31,005 nt of DNA. Origin: Saprolegnia diclina VS20 (Eukaryota > Oomycota > Saprolegniomycetes > Saprolegniales > Saprolegniaceae). The notes beneath the pieces were generated by a model. That model ran no database searches. It was not told where the DNA came from and saw only the letters and a list, made by a program, of their open reading frames with translations. A program made the position numbers and the translations under genes. Position 1 is the first letter of the stretch; every line of letters starts with the position of its first letter. The DNA lies in assembly GCF_000281045.1 (NCBI RefSeq), contig NW_008246196.1, positions 38,786 through 69,790 on the forward strand. Direction: 5' to 3'. This document shows positions 10,881-20,228 of this stretch, one piece after another.

Positions 10881-11517
10881 CTCGTGTTTGTCCAAGTATT
10901 TGCCTGTGATCGGCAATGGACGAGGAGGAAGCGAGGCCTGCGACAGACGGGACGTTACTGTTCCGAGTCCAAACAGCTGGTTGCCGTTACCCACTTCTTG
11001 GTGGCCGTCGATTCCGCGGCCATGGTCCCTCTTCCCTCTGTGCTGTTCTCTGAAGCAAACTTCTCGCGCTCGAACGCTGACCGAGGGAATATATGTACGA
11101 GCCCATAGTATCTCTGAGCTCTTGCCGGACTCGGCGCTCGATATGAGACTGCGAGCCTTGCCCATCGGCGGCGATTATCAATCCCATGGCACATTAGCGC
11201 CGTGCTGCGAGTCGGTCCTCCTAAGTTTGGGTGCGTGCTGTGTTTGTGGCTTCGACTCTCGCTCCGAGTCCGCTCAGCTGAGTAATGTTAGCCCTCATGC
11301 ATAAAGATATCAGGGATGAGTTAACGCGTCCTATCAGGAATCGTGGTGTTGTTTAATCGAACCAAATGAAAGAAATGATGAAATGTTGCGATCTGGGCTG
11401 CTCTGAAAGAAGTATTTTTTCCTGCTCTGCGTCTCCGGAGAGAAGAGACAACACGGACATAGCACCGAATCGGGATGTTTTACGCGTTGTATTCATGCAG
11501 TCACTAGTGCGCGGTCT
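10881..11517. other. Intergenic stretch between the UNC93-like and kelch genes
   Basis: 637 bp containing the promoter of the UNC93-like gene (minus strand) and the 3' flank of the kelch gene. The minus-strand frame here continues the UNC93 frame but has no homology-like content. Nothing else recognised. Confidence 0.5.
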
Positions 11518-13375
11518 CTACGCGCTCGACGCTTGGTTTGGCGGGTGCTCGGCCGACGGCGGGATCGGTCCATCAAAGATTCGCTTGTACAAGTTGTACA
11601 AGAGGAGCACTAGACTCGCGTTCAGCATTCTCATTGTCTGCAATTTGCGTGTACCTTTGCTCTTGCCGTTCGTGTCATTCGTGGGCAAGCGCTCGCCAAA
11701 GAGCTCTAGTGCCAGCATATCAATACAAGCGAGCGTCTCGTGCGCGACGTACTTCGTTCGTCAATGAGCTCGTGCAGGCCATTGCCATGTCCACAGACGC
11801 ATGGCATGGTGTTCTCGACGTGCTTGTTGTTGCCGCGATCGCGCGACCGCAGGTGCCGTGCAGGTGGCGCACACTCGGGTGCTGGCATCTACGAAAAGAG
11901 GCTGTCATGTCTGCATCTTATCGCCACGGGCGTATGTACCCGAGAGAGCTTGTAGAGTCCGCAACGACCGTCGCGACAGACGGTGCACTTGCCGCGAAGG
12001 TCGTTGTCGCCATCCCGGCGAAAGATGACTTGGCCCAGCACGTCTACAGAGTTGGAAGGTTGGATCCAAGCCGTGTCTATCGCCGTGGGCTACCGTAGGG
12101 CACACCGCGGAACGAGTGGTGGTCTAAAATCCGGTCGACGTTGTGGCGGGTGTACGCTGCACAGAGGTTGAGGAGCGACGGCGGCGAGAGCGGCCCAACG
12201 TGGATCGAGTAGAGGTCGTGAAGGCGGTCCGTGCCGTCGTAGCCACCGAGAAGGTACATGCGGTTCGTGACGACGACCGCGCGATGGAACGTGCGGCTGC
12301 TCGGCACGTACCCGCTCGTGTACACTTCGCTCCACGTGTTGGTCACTAGGCAGCGGACATTGCCACATTGACAATGCAAAGAGTGGGCGTACGGAGGTCC
12401 AAGCGCTGGAGGTCGTTGAAGCGCGAGTGGGCCTTGTCGACGCCGCCAAAGACAAACATGCTGTCTTCGTAAATGACCGCTGTGTGGCGATACCGGTGCG
12501 GCGGGCTCTTCCCCGTCGTCTTCATGACGGCCCACACGCCGGTCTCGAGGTGGAACTCGTACAAATCGTCCAGCGTGTCGCGGCCGTCCCAGCCGCCAAA
12601 GATGACGAGCCGCTTCGAGGCTTCGTGCACTGCGCCCGAGTGGCCGAATCGACCGGACGGGATCTGCCCCGTCGCGTCCATCTTGAGCCAGCGCTTCTCG
12701 AGGAGCTCGTAGCGGTACATGTTGTTGAAGCGGCTCGACCCGTTGTAGCCGCCGAAAATATATATATTCGACGCGTGCAGCACCATGATGTGGTCCGTGC
12801 GCGACTCGGGCTTGACGATCGAGAGGTTGGGCATCTCGCTCCACTTGCGCGTCTCTAGACGCATCCTTGTCAGCATCGCATGCAGTGCATCACCGTACCA
12901 AAGTTGAAGAAGAAGAGGTCGTTAAAGTAGTTGCCGTCCCGCCCATCGTAGCCGCCAAAGATGTACATGTTGTTCTCGTGGACGACGCCGAGCGCGCCCG
13001 ACCGCCGAGGCGGCAGCGTTCCATTGACGTCCACCTGCGACCACATGCACGACTCTACAAGCATTTGTGTGAGCGGTGCATTCGCCGACGTGGCGTACCA
13101 ATGTCGAACTGGAAGAGGTCTTGCTGCCTTCGCCGCCGGTCCGTGCCACCAAAGACATACAATGTCGCGCCTGCATCGCGTGAGCTCGCCGCCATGGCCA
13201 TGCCCGCATGTACCGTAGGAGACGACGGTATGGCCTGTCCGCGGGCTGTAGCCTTCGCCGAGCGTCTCGATGCGCTCCCAGCGGCGCTCGTCTACCAGGC
13301 GCATGTGGCCATGAGGCCGCGCCTGCGGCAGGTCGACGTACCGATGTACTCGGGCTCGGGTTCGAAGAGCTGCAT
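11518..13375 (-). CDS. Six-bladed kelch-repeat protein with Cys-rich C-terminal extension
   Basis: Nine exons: 13375-13342, 13291-13214, 13170-13099, 13054-12899, 12854-12393, 12345-12094, 12043-11940, 11888-11753 and 11705-11518. All eight introns are 43-51 nt and keep frame, giving 493 residues. Six kelch blades cover residues about 17-318, each with the Gly-Gly doublet (45-46, 95-96, 148-149, 200-201, 250-251, 301-302) after a hydrophobic strand, and Trp/Tyr further on, as in IYIFGGYNGSSRFNNMY. Such propellers usually bind proteins. The next part (321-360) has SLLNLCAAYTRHNVDRI and DVLGQVIFRR. A CTVCRDGRC cluster (371-379) and MPCVCGHGNGLHEL follow, possible metal sites. The tail has a hydrophobic run MLNASLVLLLYNLYKRIF. 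The last two exons are less sure than the kelch part, because no motif fixes them. No BTB or F-box was recognised with confidence. Confidence 0.82.
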
Positions 13376-14265
13376 GTTCCTCTCCTAGGTCGACGGAAGC
13401 AAAGTGAATGGAGCGTCGGTCGCGGCTGCTTAACCTTCTTCGCCACGCGACGCCTGGAACAACTCGCCGGTTTCCCAGAACAAATCCGGATAAAGATCGC
13501 GCCCAACTTCGACGCTTCTACTTCGATGTCCTTTGCACGCGTGTTATGGAAGCCGTGCACGGCTGCGCATGGTGCGATGCGTACCCCGAGTGTCACCCTC
13601 ATCGTGTGCATTGCTTCTTGCATTTGGATAGCGCCGAACTTGCGACGTACTGCGTGGAATATTGCGTCTTTCAGGATGCACTGTCTGAATGGACATGGGA
13701 AGCGCATAATGATGGCCATTGTTGAGGAACGACCTTGGCTCAATGAGATACAAGTTGTATCGAGAGCGAGCATCAGCTGTGCGTACCATGCGAGCGTGGA
13801 TAAACCGACAAACAAGGAAAGCAAGGACAGTTGAAGGTCGTGGCCGCAGCTGCGAACTTCGCTATCCGGATAAAATAATCGCTCTAAGCTTCGAACTTTT
13901 GTTGGGGCGCTTGCAGTCTCGATGCTCACGGCGATGCCACGTCAGTTGTCTTTTGCGCGACGACCAACTACGCCCATCGAATGGCATGCGAGCTGCATCA
14001 AGGCGCTCTTCGCTAGGTGGTCGTCGTATCGTCGTCGTCGTCGGTGGTTTCGGGCGACCTTTCAGCTGCCACTGAGCCCGACCAATCTCGCCCGCATTCA
14101 ATGCACTCGAATATAATGGTCGAGGACACTCATTCTCGCTGGTGCTGATACTGTACATGGGTTCAATGACCTCGATGCTCGATGCGTTCATCGAGACAAA
14201 CACGTTTGCGGAACCGCAAGCGGTAACTCTAATAGTAATACACTGCGCAATTATTTCAGCGATAC
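13376..14265. other. Intergenic stretch with one weak Cys-rich open frame
   Basis: 890 bp. The plus strand has an ATG-started frame at 13408-13725 for 105 residues with many Cys and His (for example GCAWCDAYPECHPHRVHC), starting just next to the kelch promoter. It has no signal peptide and ordinary rather than C/G-biased third bases, so it is not called as a gene. The rest (13726-14265) shows nothing recognisable. Confidence 0.35.
13401..13407 (-). promoter_or_regulatory. Initiator-like element before the kelch gene
   Basis: The minus strand reads TCACTTT, matching the oomycete initiator consensus YCAYTYY, 26 nt upstream of the kelch ATG. It supports the very short first exon (34 nt) as the true 5' end. 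The match is short and may be fortuitous. Confidence 0.35.
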
Positions 14266-15780
14266 CTACAAGTGGGGTCGTTTCAAGCCGCGGAGGTACG
14301 CTTCGATTTCAGGCGTTCCTTCGTCCAGAGCCCGTGCGGTATACCCTTCTCGCCGAAAGGTCGCGAGGAACTTGACCATCTCAAAGTGGCCCATGCGCGC
14401 GGCACCGTCAATCGCCGCGGTCGTGCAGCCTTCGCGCCGGTGAACATGGAGGAATCGAACCACGTCCAAGTGGTTATGTCGCGCGGCCGTGTCCATGGCC
14501 GCCGTCGTGCAGCCCTCCATGCGGTTTTCGTGCAGATAAACCACGGTCGCCAAATTGCCGTTGGCCGCCGCGCCGTCCATTGCGCGAGCCGTCATGATGC
14601 CATTGCGGTGCTGTAGCAAAAGCTGCAGCATCTCCACCGAGCCGTGGGTTGCGACCATATCCAGTGTGTCGCGCTCGCATGCTTCGTCCGTGTTAACGAG
14701 GAGCCACGCCACAACCTGCAGACGCCCACGACAGGCGGCACGGTGCAAAAGCGGCTGCGATCGGTACGGCAAAAGCACGATGCTGAGCTCGTCCTGGCCC
14801 GCATCGATTGCACAAAGCAGGATTGCGTTATCGCGCGGCCAATGCGACAACGGAGCCTCGCCAAGGGACTCCAGCAGCTTCACGCGCCCATGTCGCACCG
14901 CGTGCTCGATGACCTTTTCGCGGTCGGCGAGGCGGCAAAGGCCCAAGAGAGAATAAACCGCACCCGTCTGCCCGGCGCGAACCGCTGCTTCGAGGACGCC
15001 ATCGATGGGAAACGATCGAGACGCGACCTCACTACTTTGGTCGGAATCACACTGAGGATGCCAAGCTGCGTGCACAAAGTCAAGCACGTCGTGGAAGCCG
15101 GCAGCCGCCGCGTCCGCGAGCGCGCGCTCGTCGCACGCAAGCGGCATGTTCCTCGTCACGTGCTGGAGGACGTGGAGCTGCCCGGACGCAATGGCCGTGT
15201 CAAGCACGGACGGACGTACCGTCGTTCCATAGTCTTCTAGCAATGTCATCACGTCGATATTACCTCGGCACGCGGCCACATGCATCGCAGCGATGCGATC
15301 GGACTCATACGTCGTTTCAAGCAGCGCCTTGGTGAGAACGCAGTTGTTGTTGTACGCTGCCACCTCGAGCGCGCGCAGAATATAGTGCTTCGGCACTTCT
15401 GGGCTTCGATCGAGCACCGTTGCGAGCAGCGTTGGGTCTTGGACGTAGCTCGCATATACCAAAAGCGCACCAGCAACATCGTCATGCAGAAGCAGTCGGT
15501 GGACGCTTGTGACGGCCTGTGCACGTTGGAGGCACGGGATCCACGTAAAAAGGCGCGAGAAGGCGATGGCCGCGTCACCGTCGCATGCAAAGCCCTTCCA
15601 CTGGGTAGCAAAGTGTAGCGCCGTTGCCGCGAGATGCGGACGGTACGGGAATGGCGCTCGGCGGAACGCACCGCCCTCGCGCAGCTGCGCGACGAGGCGC
15701 TGCGTGTCGTGGTCGTAACCGTCTTGGTACGCCGTGATGCGGCGGAGAAACGCAGCGGTTGCGACGACGCGCCTGGCCAT
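14266..15780 (-). CDS. Ankyrin-repeat protein
   Basis: Intronless gene for 504 residues starting MARRVVATAA; this is the first ATG in the frame. Ankyrin-type helix pairs run through most of the protein. They are clearest in the last 160 residues, where the unit (C/A)TTAAMDTAARHNHLDVVR and FLH-x-x-RREG recurs three to four times, ending with GHFEMVKFLATFRREGYTA. More diverged units earlier include ALEVAAYNNNCVLTKALLE and AAMHVAACRGNIDVMTLLED. The N-terminal part (about 1-90) has no clear repeat and contains the AYQDG run typical of large ankyrin families in Saprolegniales. Ankyrin arrays mediate protein binding; no catalytic domain, signal peptide or membrane helix was seen. Such proteins are numerous in these genomes and their partners are not known. 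Confidence 0.85.
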   Translation of the reverse strand: MARRVVATAAFLRRITAYQDGYDHDTQRLVAQLREGGAFRRAPFPYRPHLAATALHFATQWKGFACDGDAAIAFSRLFTWIPCLQRAQAVTSVHRLLLHDDVAGALLVYASYVQDPTLLATVLDRSPEVPKHYILRALEVAAYNNNCVLTKALLETTYESDRIAAMHVAACRGNIDVMTLLEDYGTTVRPSVLDTAIASGQLHVLQHVTRNMPLACDERALADAAAAGFHDVLDFVHAAWHPQCDSDQSSEVASRSFPIDGVLEAAVRAGQTGAVYSLLGLCRLADREKVIEHAVRHGRVKLLESLGEAPLSHWPRDNAILLCAIDAGQDELSIVLLPYRSQPLLHRAACRGRLQVVAWLLVNTDEACERDTLDMVATHGSVEMLQLLLQHRNGIMTARAMDGAAANGNLATVVYLHENRMEGCTTAAMDTAARHNHLDVVRFLHVHRREGCTTAAIDGAARMGHFEMVKFLATFRREGYTARALDEGTPEIEAYLRGLKRPHL

Positions 15781-16226
15781 GCTCGATCGAAAAGGCAAGT
15801 GCCAATGGTGTCGAGTTGGTTTGTGATGACGATTGCACGACCATCACTCTGATTCGTCGTTGGGTTGTTGACACAGTGTTTGAGACAGGATGTGAACCAG
15901 TGTTCACAGCCGTCGAGGCTCATAATGTTGCTGAGAACAAACGGTCTCGAGAAAGACTGCAACCCACAACAAATTCAAGTCGTTAGTTTTGGATCGATAG
16001 ATATGATGACACCGACATGCGAGCAGCTCGTGCGCAAGAGCAATCGTGGTACTCGAAGTACAAACGCTGTATTAAACACCGTACTAGAAACACTGTATTC
16101 ACGACGCCACGGATGTTAAGCAAGGTTGACAGAAGCTTGCACGCTCTAGTAGTAGACTTGACTCGATTGATTATAGTACATTACATAGATAGCCGATAGA
16201 CATACTTGGGAGCGAGACTTGAGGTG
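15781..16226. other. Intergenic stretch upstream of the ankyrin gene
   Basis: 446 bp of lower GC content than the flanking genes. It holds the minus-strand promoter of the ankyrin gene and the 3' flank of bZIP/START-like paralogue 2. No supported gene or repeat. Confidence 0.5.
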
Positions 16227-17420
16227 TTACGATGCTTCGTACTCGAACGTAAAGAGTGCTGTCCAGGCGTCGTCGGGCATGGCCATATCGCACCGGCTAA
16301 TGTCATGGAACCGTTGCTTTCGGACATGCTCGGGGCCGTCGCCGAGGTCGCGCTTGAGCACTGCGGCCTCTTCTGCCCACGTCACGGGCTTCTTATTGGA
16401 TAAGAAGGACGAAATCGTCCAGACAACCCGGAGCCGCGTGCGGTTGGGGCCAACTGGTTCGAGTACATGCCTAGTTGGCGGTATCAGCGCACCGATGCAT
16501 GCAAGAGAGGGATACCAAAACATGCGGTTGCGCAGGTAGTGGCTCTCGGGGAGGAGTGCGTCTTCGTGAATGTTGCCCGACACAAATATAATGCGATCGC
16601 TGGTGGCGTCGGCCGGAAATTCTCGTGTGAGGAGCACATCGGTACGCTTCTCGGAGAGCACGACCCGCCGGTACATCATCTTGCTTGGCGCGACTTGATC
16701 CAAAAGCTACAAGATCGTATAGATATAGGAATGCGGCAGGGTTGATTGGTGTATACCTCTTGGTCGAGCATTTCAATGGGAAACGGCGACGTGTCGGAGC
16801 GCAGCTTTTTCCAAATCGGCAAGCGGATGCCGGCGTATACGTCTTGTATCGGCAGCTCGTACTCGTGCTGGTAGCTCCAGACAAAATGGAAGATTTCGTC
16901 GTCGCCTTCGACGACATGAAGGCAGTTGGTACCGCCACTCGGGGGAAAGTTGCACTGGGCAAAGAACCCGTCCATATTGTTGCGCAGGTGGAGAGTGTAC
17001 CAGTCGAATCCCATCTTGCGCGACGCTCGGTCCGCCGACAAGCTCGTGCGACTCCAGCCGAGCGACTCTGGCAGCATCGACTAGCATGTTTTAGCCGCAG
17101 CGATGGCGCGCAAGGAGTACCTGGATCGAAGGCTGCGTCATTGAAGCGACCCATTTGGTCATTGTAGCGATGATCTGGTCCATCTCGTAGCGCTTGTCCT
17201 TGAGCGCACGGTTGGAGGCGCTGGCTTCGTCGCGCGCGGCCGCCAGCGCCGAGCAGACGTCGTCCCAGCCCAAGGGCGCCGTGAGCTTGTGGACGGTGAT
17301 GATGGTCTGAAGGCGCGTCGCCTGGTCGATGAGGTCTTCCTTGGTCGCCACAAGTCGCTTCCGGTACCGCTGGACCTTGGCCGTGTTGCGCAGCGTGCGG
17401 GACGTCTGGGGCTCGGCCAT
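16227..17420 (-). CDS. bZIP-like / START-like protein (oomycete M96-type family), paralogue 2
   Basis: Four exons: 17420-17121, 17080-16757, 16706-16516 and 16470-16227. Introns of 40, 50 and 45 nt end TAG, giving 352 residues. Positions and phases (0, 0, 2) equal those of the other two paralogues. Residues 10-22 carry the N-x7-R basic signature (N12 to R20), then a helical run to about 45. A segment with PLGWDDVCSALAAARDEA ends at TKWVASM. The second half has SRKMGFDWYTLHLRNNMDG, QCNFPPSGG, LLDQVAPSKMMYRRV, RIIFVSGNIHEDALLP and NRMFW|HVLEP. The residue pattern VxxSGxIHxD matches the VGxxxxDD of paralogue 1. Intron 3 is a multiple of three with no in-frame stop, so its retention would add 15 residues instead of breaking the protein. 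Function is inferred as for paralogue 1: possible ligand-responsive DNA binding. Confidence 0.82.
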
Positions 17421-19003
17421 GCTGTCTGCGAAATTGCGAATTTACCCGTGTGCCCGTACCACGGGTGACCAACACTCCAGTATACGGTGTAAAGGCCGAT
17501 TGACGTCAAACCGATTAACGTGATAGCTAAACCATTCGGTTAAACAGAGCACAGTCCAGAGACGCCACATCGAGTCATCGAGGTGTGTATCTACATCTTT
17601 GCCGATTGGATTCGGACGTCACGTACATAGAGACGCGATATACCATTGCACGTCTTGGATGCTACGACGGTAATTGCGCAGTCGAGCAGGAGTGTATGCA
17701 AGCACCGAAATGTAGCAGCACGTGAGACTGGTTCGTATCGAAACCCTGGTGTACATGTAGTTTAAACCTGTTTGACGCACACTACGTACCATCTGCTCCT
17801 TGAACCCATCTCGAGTGTCCGGGCTGCCGTGCCACAGCACCCTTTGCACATTCTACGAGTAGCAGACCTGACGATACTGGTACTACATGTGTTGGATCGA
17901 CTATTGTCTTCCTGATCGATGCTAGTCAGTGGATGCTAGGAGTGCCATCGAACGGCATCGTCAGGTGTCGAATGATATTTGGTGGTTGCGTGGTGCACCA
18001 GTAAACCGGTGCTTGAGAGTGTGAACCGCTGGCTGCACTTGGCCGTTTCTGGTCTGGATATGCTGACTCAATTCTGGGGTTGGTGGCAGGTGCGTTATTT
18101 CTAGGTCGTTCTTCTAGCCTTATTAGTCTCGTGGTACAGCTCTGTACGGTTGGCGTCTTCGAGATCGCGCTTGAGATCATCTCGACGTTCCCAATTCACA
18201 TTGCTTGTCGTGACTTATCTCAACCCGTGTCTCACTCATCAAAGCAAGAACGAATGCGCACGTTCCACGCCCAGGAACCCAAGTCGATGGACGGGCGTTT
18301 GGCGTTTGTGGTTGACGTCGACCGATTTCTTTGCCACTTGATTGAGCCCACCAATATATTGAAGCAAGGACGAGAGAGGACAAGAACGTTGCCGGGAAAA
18401 TGTATGAATGTGTGTTCAAGCCAGGGCCCCAAGCACATAGTGCTGTATCAGTAACCAAATAAGTGCTAAGCCGAGAGCAGCGACGCGCTGCACCAACTTA
18501 TAAGTGTTAACGCTTGTGTGTAGTCATTTATTACGGGTAGCCGGTAATCAGAGCTGAATTGGACAATGTAGAAATGGATCGAGAGCTCGAATCGACAGCC
18601 GGTTCCCAATTGGAATCTGTGGAAGTCGACTGTCGTCTTGATGCGCCGACGTCGTTGCGCACGGCACCTCTCCATGACCGTCCGTAGCGTGCTCCTGCCT
18701 GCGACCAGTTCATTTTGTGAGGTGATACATAAAGGTATCTCAGGTGGTCGCGTGCCTCTTTGCTTTGTGCACATGACCGCTGAATGTTGAAGTTGCATGT
18801 CGGTATGTGTTATCGCACCGGATGGTGCCGGATACGAGTCCGACAAGAATAGAAATACCTTAAATCAGACCACGTTCCCGTGACCGCTTTTACATACGAC
18901 GCTACTATTGCCATATAAATACTAGGTTTAAAATGCATCCAGTCCTTTCTGCGCGGTCACTGGACGGCGGTACGAACAAATGCTGCTGCCAATTTGCAAT
19001 CAC
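17421..19003. other. Divergent intergenic region between paralogues 2 and 3
   Basis: A 1583-bp region between two genes transcribed away from each other, so it must contain both promoters. Base composition is lower in GC than in the genes. Open frames (for example on the minus strand at 17926-18180 and 18466-18846) have no recognisable domain and no coding-like codon bias. No tRNA, transposon ends or long inverted repeats were found by eye. Confidence 0.5.
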
Positions 19004-20228
19004 ATGCGTCGGCCCGTGGACCCCGCCGAGCGCAAGCGCCGGAAGCGCATCTACAACCGCCAGAAGCAGCAGATCTACCGCCAGAACACGCTCGACGAGA
19101 TCCGCGCGCTGCAGGCGCTCGTGCCCGAGCTCGAGACGCAGCTCCACGCACTGCTTCAGCAGCGCCCACCCTCGACCTGCTTACCGTGGCGCGACGTGGC
19201 CTTAGCACTGCACGACGGCACGGAAACTAGCCACGCCGACAATGCAGAGCTTATAGTCAAGAAGTCGACCAACCGTGCGCTTCTGAGCGCAATGGTCACG
19301 TGGGTCGCGACGCAGCGCGGCCTTGCGGTAGCTGCACGCTCGTAGACGAAAGCTCATGCATCTCGTGGTAGGCGATACCACAATGTTCGACGCCGTCGTG
19401 GCGCCATGTGACGCTTCTCGCAGCGCTAGACGCACGGAAACTGGGCGTCGACTGGATCACGCAGCACGTCTTACACAACACAGACCGGATCCTCGCCCAG
19501 TACAGGCTGCCCGACAGCGCCGACGTCCCTGGCGCACTCCACCTCGAAGGCATACAAAACGAGTGCATGCAGTACACGATCGTGGACCAGAAGACGTACA
19601 CGGCGTCGCTCACGGCGCACGCGGCGTTTGTCCGCGCCAAGCTCTCGGGCTGGCTGCACGGCAACCTTGTGGGCCATCGCGATGCCCTCGACCTCCTCGA
19701 CGCCACAGTACGTTGTCGTCGCTTTGCTTTCAGTCCATCCCATGCGTGTATAGCTCGTCCACGATGTTGACCCGCGGCTGCTCTACATCCACAGCCAGAG
19801 CGTTGCGCAGGGCTCGAGCTACTATATGCTCTTCCGCGAGTGCCATGTATCGGAGTCGCGCGTCGTCTTTGTCGGGCAAAACATCCACGACGACGAAGCG
19901 CTGCCGATGCAAGCGCTCACTTGCAATCGCACGTTTTGGTACGTCGACTTGGCGGATAAAACCTCTCTCAAGAGCGCGTAGGGTGGTGCTGGACCGACGC
20001 GACGACGGCCGCGTCACACAGCGCATGGTGCTGCAGCGGTCACAACACTTTACAAAAAATGGGTTTGTGTCGCTCGACGAAGAGGCGCAACTGTGGGGCT
20101 GCGACCTTCGCAGCTGTACGACCGACGACCAGAAAGCAGCGCGCTTCCAGAGGGATCTCACAGCGCTCCAGACGAAAATGCACCGATCGGCGTGGGGCCA
20201 CCCCGTGCAGTTGATAGCGTCGCCCTAA
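19004..20228 (+). CDS. bZIP-like / START-like protein (oomycete M96-type family), paralogue 3
   Basis: Four exons: 19004-19327, 19372-19707, 19754-19938 and 19982-20228. Introns of 44, 46 and 43 nt end TAG, giving 363 residues. The basic region is the best of the three: a Lys/Arg cluster then N18-x7-R26 within RIYNRQKQQIYRQNTLDEI, followed by leucines that suit a short zipper to about residue 51. PWRDVALALHDG and MVTWVATQ mark the next helical segment. The START-like half has VTLLAALDARKLGVDWIT, NTDRILAQYRLP, LVHDVDPRLLYIH, SRVVFVGQNIHDDEALP and RTFW|VVLDR. Another in-frame ATG lies at 18980 and would add eight residues; 19004 places the start directly before the basic region. The C-terminal part (ARFQRDLTALQTKMHRSAWG) resembles the ends of its relatives. 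Role inferred, not shown. Confidence 0.82.

Noticed and set aside
10881-11165. Upstream extension of the UNC93-like frame
   Set aside because: The frame is open, but codon use and residue content differ from the gene. The double ATG at 10880 lies right before the conserved part.
13208-13834. 208-codon plus-strand frame
   Set aside because: Half of it is antisense to kelch exons and the rest lacks family features or codon bias.
12922-13929. 335-codon minus-strand open frame overlapping the 5' half of the kelch gene
   Set aside because: It reads through kelch introns and exons in the wrong frame and has no domain. The nine-exon kelch model explains the region.
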